From Larus michahellis (taxonomy: Eukaryota; Chordata; Aves; Charadriiformes; Laridae): a stretch of DNA of 64,000 nucleotides. The translations under genes were made by a program, and so were the position numbers. The notes under the pieces are model-generated. The model made no database searches. It was not told where the DNA came from and saw only the letters and a program-made list of their open reading frames with translations. This document shows positions 58,501 through 64,000 of this stretch, in pieces. The stretch is taken from NCBI RefSeq assembly GCF_964199755.1, contig NC_133896.1:103322301-103386300 (forward strand), written 5' to 3'. Within the stretch, counting starts at the first letter, position 1; each line of letters begins with the position of its first letter.

Positions 58501-61500
58501 ACATCTTTAGTACCTGCAGCCACCCGCCTCAGATTAGCTTCTTCCCATTGCTGGGAGCCTACCAAAGCAAGGTTATTGAAAGTCTCAGACACTGCTCTGA
58601 GTTGACCTGGAAAGCCAATGCCGGCCATCAGCTGAACAACTTCAGGGAATGGTGAAGTGAACACAGAGAGACTCCCGATTTGAGCTAGTGCTAGATGCAT
58701 AGTGTATGCTTTCCTCCCACCAGCATCATATGCAAGGCAGTGAAGAGGACTAAATAACTCCAGATTGGAATTGATAAAATAATGTTGGGCAAATGTGTTT
58801 GGTCCTTCAGTCTGATTTAGCTGTTAGTTTGCCTGTGGTGCTAGAGGGGGAAAAAAGTGTTTGCCTGTGGTGCTGGAGGGGAAAAAAAGTTTAAGTTGAC
58901 TCAACCTGGGCAGAAAGGGGAGATTTTCATATCATCCTTTTTTTTCATATCATCTTTTTTTTTTTTTCCTTTTTTTTTTTTGCTGGCACATCTGAAAAAG
59001 TGGAAGAGAACACGTATTTTTGACATATTGCAAAGAAAGCCCTTAGCATCAATACTAATTGTTAGTTTAAGTGAAAGAAATCCTTGGTGAAAGGCTGTTC
59101 ATAATGAAATTGCTAGATAAAGCACTTATTCATATCAGACATGAAGTTGGAATGGCGTAGCACAGAGATGAATTTCTACAACATTTTAATGTCAGGAAAT
59201 TTGTATTTCTAGTACTAAGGAGAATGCTCCTGTGTAAAAAATGCATTGCCTTAACAAAGAGGTGTTTGCTATCAGTAGTAATTATGCATGTGTGCTGAAT
59301 CACTTTCAACCCTCAGATTGAGGCAGTGAATATGAATTTAATTTTCAAAGTCCATTTAGGTGAACACTGATTTATTTTATTCAGATTGCTTGACAAAAAT
59401 ATTTGGCAGATTATGCCAAGTAAGATAGCATTTCCTTTTTTAACATTCAATTTAGTTTATAAATGGCACTAGCTTTCATTTTTAATAGCCATTTTAATAT
59501 TTCTTCATGGTACAGTCCTGTGTTAATGCATTTAGACTGTAACAGCATTTCTAGTGCCATTAATTTAATATTTTTCTAGCTTGTCCTTAGATGTACAGAA
59601 GGAACATGCGTTCCTTCAAGCAATCAGCCTGAAGGCTGGAAAGGCTGCTCAGATGGTAGCGATGAATTAGATTGTGGTAGGGGAATTATTTCTTGTTTCT
59701 GTTCTACTGTAAACAATTTGCTCCAGGTATTTTAGAGACTAGCTGAAATGATTTCTAAAATATTGGTGGCTGTCTAAGATCACATGAAGGATGTGAGTGA
59801 AGATCTAAAAGTCTGGAGAAGAGGCTGTGTAATGCACCTCTTTAAAGAGCGGGAGAACAGAAAAAACAAAAACAAGAAGGGAATTTTACACCAATGTTTA
59901 CAAGTTAAGCTTCAAAAAATAAAAAATTAAACAATAAATAGTCAAAGTAAACTATTTGTAAACGGTGAAAAAGATATTAAAAACCAGCATGGAGTTGTTT
60001 ATTTTGTTTTAGTTCTCTCCTGTGAGAGAATAAATAGAGGAGAATTTGTACTTTGACGCTTTCTTGTGTGACAAACATAGCAGTAAGTAAAGGAAACACA
60101 GCAAGAAAAAAATACAGAAAACTGTTCCCAGAGAATGGCTGCCAATGTCTCATTACCAAAACGGAAGGATATTTTTGTTGTCATTCTGCCAGTATCTGTT
60201 ATGGGACATCTCATTATTTTTGTAAGTAAGTAAGTGATCTAAATGATGGATTAGAGGAGATGCTTATGAAATAGGAAAAGTGCCACACAATAGAGAGAGG
60301 AATGTATTAAAGAGGGATGTACTTACTTATAAATGATCCTGACAAGCTGGAGAACGAAATGGAGAAACGTATATTCCATTCAATAAAGACAATATCTGAA
60401 CTTAGGTAATCAAATACACATGTGGATTGCCTAAGTTGCTTTTCTACTGAAAAATGTCTGGGGGGGTGATAGTGACTCAAAAGCTGACTTGAGAGTCACA
60501 AAGTCATACAATTTTCTCTGTGTGTTTAGTGTTTGTCAGTTGTTTTGTTGTTTGTTTGGTTGGTTTTTTAAAGTGTCTGGCTAGGATGTAAAACAGGAGT
60601 TTGAAAAGGTCTTCCCAGTCACCAGTGGGAAGGCTTCAGCTAGAGTATTGTATCCAGATTGGGCACTGCACATCAAAGATAGGAACAATGAAGAGATGCC
60701 AGAAACAGTGATCAGAAGGTAATCCAAGGGCAGAGAGCACAGCACAAGTTAAGACAATGCAACAAGGAGGCTGGCTGTCACTGGAGGTTACCAAAACCAA
60801 GCTAGATGAATGTCTGGCAGAGAGATGGCACAGTAACATCAAGGTGATCTCTGGTAGGGAGTGTAGCACATGGCAGCTAGCCATCTATTTGGATGATAAA
60901 GCATTTACAGATCTTCCTTCTTCAGGTTGTAATCCAGAACGGTTGAACTGTGTCGACGGGAACTGTAAGCATCAGTATAAGAATTGTAAAGATGATGACA
61001 GCTGTGGGGAGGACAGTGATGAAAACAACTGCTGTAAGTATATATTTTTAGCCATTTCCCAAAAGATGGTGGAAGGCAGAAGCAGGAATATGCTTATTTT
61101 AATGGATAAATGTAGTATTTCTATACATTTTTTCATAGTACAAAGCACAAGTTTCATAACAGTGAAAACAAAACATGCAGAGTCTAACTAGTTCTTGTAA
61201 GAGTCTAGACAAGACATTAACGAAGGATAACCCAAGATAACAGTGATTTTAGTTAGATGACCTAACCACAACTTGCTGGTGATCCTGTTAGAACAGCACT
61301 TTTTCCCCAACTGATGCCACATCAGTACCAAATAATGTAAGGGAGAGAGACATAATAGCTTTGGGACTTTTGCCCTTTGCCACCTGCACGGTCTCTTTAC
61401 TGTAGATCCACCATGGTTATGGACATTGCTGGTGCTACTAATGTCTCCCTAGTGACTTGCTGCATTTTGCCTTTATAATTTTTACCTTGCTTTGACTTTT

Positions 61501-64000
61501 AGGTCCTTGAGGTAGCGAGGAGTATGTCCTTGTTTGTTGACATAAAATCCCTACCACTGTTTAGAGGTCGCTGTAAACAACTGTTAATAAGAATGATACT
61601 AATGGAAGCCTATTGCTGAGCTGTGTGGATTCTGTCAGGATTCTGACACAGTAAACTGTGATAGTCCTTAGCCAAATATTTACTGGAAGGAGGTATAAAG
61701 CTCTTCCACAATTTTCTCAACTTTCACTTAAAAACAAAAAGGTTGACTTCTAGATGATATCTGCTGTGAAGATTTATAATTTGTGATGTCAGTAGTGCTG
61801 GTGAAAGTAAAACAACAGATCTGACAAGCCTAGCTTGCTCAGTTTAGAGTTAAGTAAAATGGGAGTGAGGACAGTTGGGGGCTCTTCTGTCTTTTTCCTC
61901 ATGGACAGTGGAGATCATTACAGTGTGATCATTAATCGGAGTGGAACGTTGTCCCTCTGCATAGAGGGACCAGTTAACACCATTACAGACTATGACTCCA
62001 AGCAGACTGGAATGTGTAGCTTTGAACAACTTTTACCACTGAGTAGGTTGAACATGCAAGTTGGTTTAATAATTTGACCCCAAATATGTGACATTATCGT
62101 CTCTCTCTTATTTCAGCCCACAAAAGTTGCTTCCCTTTTGCATACAAATGTCTCAATGGAAAATGCTTGCTGAAACCAAATCCTGAGTGTGATGGGAAAA
62201 GAGACTGTGCAGATGGATCTGATGAAATGAACTGTGGTGTGGTAACATTTATTTAAAAATTAGTTAATGACTTTATGTTAATGACTAATAACTGAGTCAG
62301 GAGTTTGTGCTATGGTCAAGCATTATTGTATTAAGAATTGATCACATCAGCTGTGAATTTTAAAAAAAAAAGAAATCTTGTGGTAATATTTGTATGAAAA
62401 TGTCTGTCTTGAATTTCATACTGCTTCATTTTAAATCCACTGATCCATTCTGTCTATGATGACTTATTTCAAGCAATGCACACTTTCAGGATAAGCTGGT
62501 AGGTCTTAGTGCTTGTTTGAGCTGAACGAAGTGCAGTCAAGGAGCTGGGTATATAAGGCGGGAAAAGATATGAGATTTTATTCAAGTGAACTTTTGGAAA
62601 CAACCCAGCTTAGAATTGTGATTAAATGTCTTTTTTTGAGTTACTAACCTCTTTAGAAAGCTATAAGGGAGGATGGACAATGATTGGTTTATTCCTGATC
62701 TACCCATTGTGTGAAAATGGGCAAGTACCCTTTTTACCAATTGCACAGTAAGAAAATACTTTTTTTCCAACTGCTTTGAGGCATATGGCTAAAAGTTTAT
62801 GTATTAAGCATAGCAAAGTGGAATGACCTTGTGGTTTTTGTTACTATTTTATTCAATTATTTCTATTAGCTTGTGGAAGATACCAGCTTAAGAAAACCAG
62901 AATTGTTGGAGGTGAAGATGCAAGATCTGGAAAGTGGCCTTGGCAAGCAAGTTTACAGATGGGAGTGCTTGGCCATGTATGTGGCGCAACTGTTATTTCC
63001 AATCGGTGGCTCATATCTGCTGCCCATTGCTTCCTGGATTCTGATTCTGTGAGGTATGAAGAAGTTATACTGTCGTAGAATATTTGCAGTTTAATAACCT
63101 TACAGTGTTGCTTTCAAAAGTCTGCAGTAGCTAGTCCTTGTCTAGACAAGTAACTCTGTGACATAAACCCTCAATATTGTTTTCTGATGGCTTCAAAAGT
63201 CATAAGTATCTGAAGTAATTATTTCATCTCCATTGCCAGTGAATCCTGCATGATAAAACACACTGTTTTGTTAGATTTAGTGTAAACACTGCTTTTTTTT
63301 AAGAAGGCATGGATTTGCTGAGTAGAAGATATGTCCCTTTCTCCCAATAAAAGGGCTATTTATTGATAAGTGGAATGTAAAACTCACCAGTGTTCAGTTT
63401 AGGTAGTGTAAATTGAAAAGATATACCTCCTGCATGTGGCAAAGAGGAAACAGTTTAATAATACATTTTTCTGACTTCCAAAGCATGGTACATTGCAAGG
63501 AATTGGTCTTACAGCTTCAGGAAATTATTATTGTTAAAAACGGTAAGTAAAACCATTATTTAATATTTTAGGAGGCACAGACCACGACTATAGTGCATCT
63601 CTTGTCCTAAGTGGTATTCTACTCCATTCACTTTGGGTTTGATGAATTTCATCAAATACTGACAAATAGATAAAATAGAGTGAACTGTCACTGCATTACT
63701 TTCCAATGGGACGTTCTAAAAACATTCTCTTTACAGATACTCCGTTCCTTCGGGATGGAGAGCATATATGGGCTTACATACTATTAATGAAAAGAGCAAT
63801 CGTGTAGCTATGAGATCAATCAAAAGGATTATTGTCCACCCACAGTATGACCAATCAGTCTCAGACTATGACATTGCCCTGTTGGAAATGGAGACGCCTG
63901 TATTCTTCAGTGAGCTGGTACAGCCCATTTGTTTACCCAGCACCTCTAGAGTATTTGTTTATGGAACTGTCTGCTATGTAACTGGCTGGGGAGCCATAAA
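46464..64000 (+). CDS. Matriptase-like type II transmembrane serine protease, 16 exons visible, cut by window end
   Basis: The gene encodes a second TTSP in tandem with TMPRSS7. It has a cysteine-rich cytoplasmic tail (1-60), membrane anchor (about 61-82), SEA (about 85-210), CUB-1 (about 223-340), CUB-2 (about 342-452), a damaged LDLa-1, intact LDLa-2 and LDLa-3, and a protease domain after KKTR|IVGG. Catalytic His (codon 63025-63027) and Asp (63870-63872) are present; the serine lies beyond the window. All 15 intron phases match TMPRSS7, which points to tandem duplication. It resembles ST14 in the protease domain ([22 protein letters not shown]) but has three rather than four LDLa modules. 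In mammals C3orf52 (TTMP) occupies this position, and its SEA region resembles residues 120-165 here as I recall it. The best label is the full-length counterpart of C3orf52. Exon 12 carries a frame break, so a decaying gene is possible. Confidence 0.88.
46875..47043 (+). CDS. Matriptase-like gene, coding exon 2 (membrane anchor)
   Basis: The exon lies between TTTCTCTAG and GTAAGT (phase 0 to 1) and encodes residues 28-83. Cysteines at 35, 43, 46, 47 and 55 stand just before the anchor, which runs from about LLGTLPIVS to VIVLVLHYS. The RRW next to the anchor fits an N-in orientation. Confidence 0.9.
47711..47835 (+). CDS. Matriptase-like gene, coding exon 3 (SEA, N-terminal part)
   Basis: The exon follows TTTTTCTCAG and ends at GTAAGT (phase 0). 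It encodes residues 84-125: [15 protein letters not shown], an N-glycosylation sequon NLT at 100, and [12 protein letters not shown]. It is 6 nt shorter than its TMPRSS7 counterpart. Confidence 0.9.
48755..48822 (+). CDS. Matriptase-like gene, coding exon 4 (SEA, 68 nt)
   Basis: The exon follows TTAACTGTCAG and ends at GTAGGT (phase 2). It encodes residues 126-147: [20 protein letters not shown], then AF. Length and phase equal TMPRSS7 exon 4. The SLGKYY..SV pattern resembles ST14 and C3orf52. Confidence 0.92.
49805..49986 (+). CDS. Matriptase-like gene, coding exon 5 (SEA, C-terminal part)
   Basis: The exon follows CCCTCCACAG and ends at GTAACA (phase 1). It encodes residues 148-208: [18 protein letters not shown], a lysine-rich helix, and a sequon NSS at 193. 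Where matriptase has the self-cleaving G-S, this protein reads S-G. Confidence 0.92.
50083..50121 (+). CDS. Matriptase-like gene, coding exon 6 (39-nt microexon)
   Basis: The exon has phase 1 to 1 and encodes [13 protein letters not shown]. Its length and phase equal TMPRSS7 exon 6, which supports the choice of the first of two acceptors (AG at 50081-50082). A second AG at 50087-50088 would shorten it by two codons in frame. The donor is GTAATT. Confidence 0.82.
50891..51110 (+). CDS. Matriptase-like gene, coding exon 7 (CUB-1, first part)
   Basis: The exon follows TTTTGTATTAG and ends at GTATGA (phase 2). It encodes residues 222-294, including [19 protein letters not shown] and [11 protein letters not shown]. 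The first two CUB cysteines present in TMPRSS7 are replaced (F and Q). The acceptor is TAGCAG, so a one-codon choice is possible. Confidence 0.9.
53693..53829 (+). CDS. Matriptase-like gene, coding exon 8 (CUB-1, second part)
   Basis: The exon follows CATATTTCAG and ends at GTAAGT (phase 1). It encodes residues 295-340: [27 protein letters not shown] and AHFQAIPKI. Confidence 0.93.
55337..55434 (+). CDS. Matriptase-like gene, coding exon 9 (CUB-2, first part)
   Basis: The exon follows CTCTCCCAG and ends at GTAAGT (phase 0). It encodes residues 341-373: [20 protein letters not shown], then [13 protein letters not shown], including a sequon [11 protein letters not shown] is very close to the ST14 CUB-2 segment. 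Confidence 0.94.
56461..56573 (+). CDS. Matriptase-like gene, coding exon 10 (CUB-2)
   Basis: The exon follows TTATTTTTAG and ends at GTGAGT (phase 2). It encodes residues 374-410, with [14 protein letters not shown] and [13 protein letters not shown]. Confidence 0.93.
57446..57579 (+). CDS. Matriptase-like gene, coding exon 11 (CUB-2, end)
   Basis: The exon follows GCCTTGCTAG and ends at GTAAGT (phase 1). It encodes residues 411-455: [27 protein letters not shown] and GFYIEYKAF. The usual YCG is YCK. FHSD matches ST14. Confidence 0.93.
58829..58890 (+). repeat. Tandem duplication of about 30 bp in intron 11
   Basis: GTTTGCCTGTGGTGCTAGAG and the almost identical GTTTGCCTGTGGTGCTGGAG follow one another, each ending in a G/A run. 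A second small duplication (TTTTCATATCATC twice, then a long T run) lies at about 58925-58975. Confidence 0.8.
59580..59676 (+). CDS. Matriptase-like gene, coding exon 12 (LDLa-1, frame broken or shortened)
   Basis: An LDLa exon is evident: [16 protein letters not shown], ending at GTAGGG in phase 1. With the expected acceptor (TTTTTCTAG, exon from 59580) the phase 1 reading gives P-C-P and then TAG at 59587-59589. Compared with TMPRSS7 about 8 bases seem missing between the first two cysteines. An acceptor at TGTACAG (exon from 59599) restores phase and gives a 78-nt exon that lacks the first two cysteines. A further expected cysteine (CDG) reads PEG. The exon as a whole would be symmetrical, so skipping it also keeps frame. 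Confidence 0.65.
60600..60860 (+). mobile_element. Possible old CR1 fragment in intron 12
   Basis: Pieces such as GTATTGTATCCAGATTGGGC and CACTGGAGGTTACCAAAACC resemble CR1 internal and 3' text, but similarity is patchy. The overlapping open frame 60757-61191 owes its length to this and to the next exon. Confidence 0.4.
60926..61033 (+). CDS. Matriptase-like gene, coding exon 13 (LDLa-2)
   Basis: The exon follows CCTTCTTCAG and ends at GTAAGT (phase 1 to 1). It reads [35 protein letters not shown]: six cysteines and an intact acidic cluster. The same module in TMPRSS7 has only four cysteines. Confidence 0.93.
62117..62236 (+). CDS. Matriptase-like gene, coding exon 14 (LDLa-3)
   Basis: The exon follows TTATTTCAG (phase 1) and reads [35 protein letters not shown] with six cysteines. 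The donor GTGTGG at 62237 is weak but is the only local choice that keeps phase 1; GTAACA eight bases later would not. Confidence 0.9.
62870..63053 (+). CDS. Matriptase-like gene, coding exon 15 (activation site, catalytic His)
   Basis: The exon follows TTTCTATTAG and ends at GTATGA (phase 2). It encodes the tether cysteine (ACGRYQ), KKTR|IVGG activation site, [22 protein letters not shown] and LISAAHC with the catalytic His. Confidence 0.95.
63737..64000 (+). CDS. Matriptase-like gene, coding exon 16 (catalytic Asp), partial
   Basis: The exon follows TCTTTACAG and runs off the window. It encodes [42 protein letters not shown] with the catalytic Asp, VQPICLPS with the tether-partner cysteine, and YVTGWGA. 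The exons carrying the S1-pocket Asp and the nucleophile Ser are outside. Confidence 0.95.

Noticed and set aside
58326-58700. 124-aa minus-strand open frame
   Set aside because: It lies in intron 11 of the second gene and I recognise no family.
46464-64000. Second gene is ST14 itself
   Set aside because: It has three LDLa exons rather than four, lies next to TMPRSS7, and its SEA and CUB-1 diverge strongly. Only the missing 3' exons and a phylogeny could settle this fully.
46464-64000. Second gene is a plain pseudogene
   Set aside because: Apart from LDLa-1, all 15 visible exons have open frames, consistent phases, usable splice sites and intact protease motifs. A recent loss cannot be excluded.

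Overview
The window is vertebrate genomic DNA, almost certainly from a bird. It contains long introns, several CR1 LINE 3' ends (for example 35865-35959, ending in the typical ATTCTATGAT tail) and a piece of an LTR-type interspersed repeat that I recognise from avian genomes. The species cannot be named from the sequence. Most short open reading frames here are chance readings of introns, so the gene models below were built exon by exon from splice sites, reading phase and protein similarity.

Layout: (1) 1 to about 12.4 kb has no gene I can support. It holds an old LTR-derived repeat near 10.23-10.8 kb and scattered simple sequence. (2) 12574-44604 is a complete plus-strand gene of 18 coding exons, TMPRSS7 (matriptase-3), a type II transmembrane serine protease of 827 residues. 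Its order is cytoplasmic tail, membrane anchor, SEA, CUB, CUB, three LDLa, trypsin-like protease. The exon lengths sum to 2484 nt, divisible by three, and all catalytic residues are present. (3) 44605-46463 is a short intergenic gap of under 2 kb with candidate poly(A) signals. (4) 46464 to beyond 64000 is a second plus-strand gene of the same architecture. Its first 16 coding exons are visible and the window ends inside the protease domain. It resembles matriptases but is neither TMPRSS7 nor clearly ST14.

The two genes share all 15 comparable intron phases, plus identical 68-nt and 39-nt exons, so they are tandem duplicates. In mammals the position directly downstream of TMPRSS7 is held by C3orf52 (TTMP), a small membrane protein. 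The SEA region of the second gene here looks like C3orf52 as I recall it. My leading hypothesis is that birds keep the full-length protease of which mammalian C3orf52 is the membrane-plus-SEA stump. The second gene also shows a decayed first LDLa module (a frame break that a downstream splice acceptor could bypass), a lost CUB-1 disulfide pair, and a changed SEA cleavage site. Both enzymes would be cell-surface zymogens activated by cleavage before IVGG. Partners and regulation cannot be read from the sequence.
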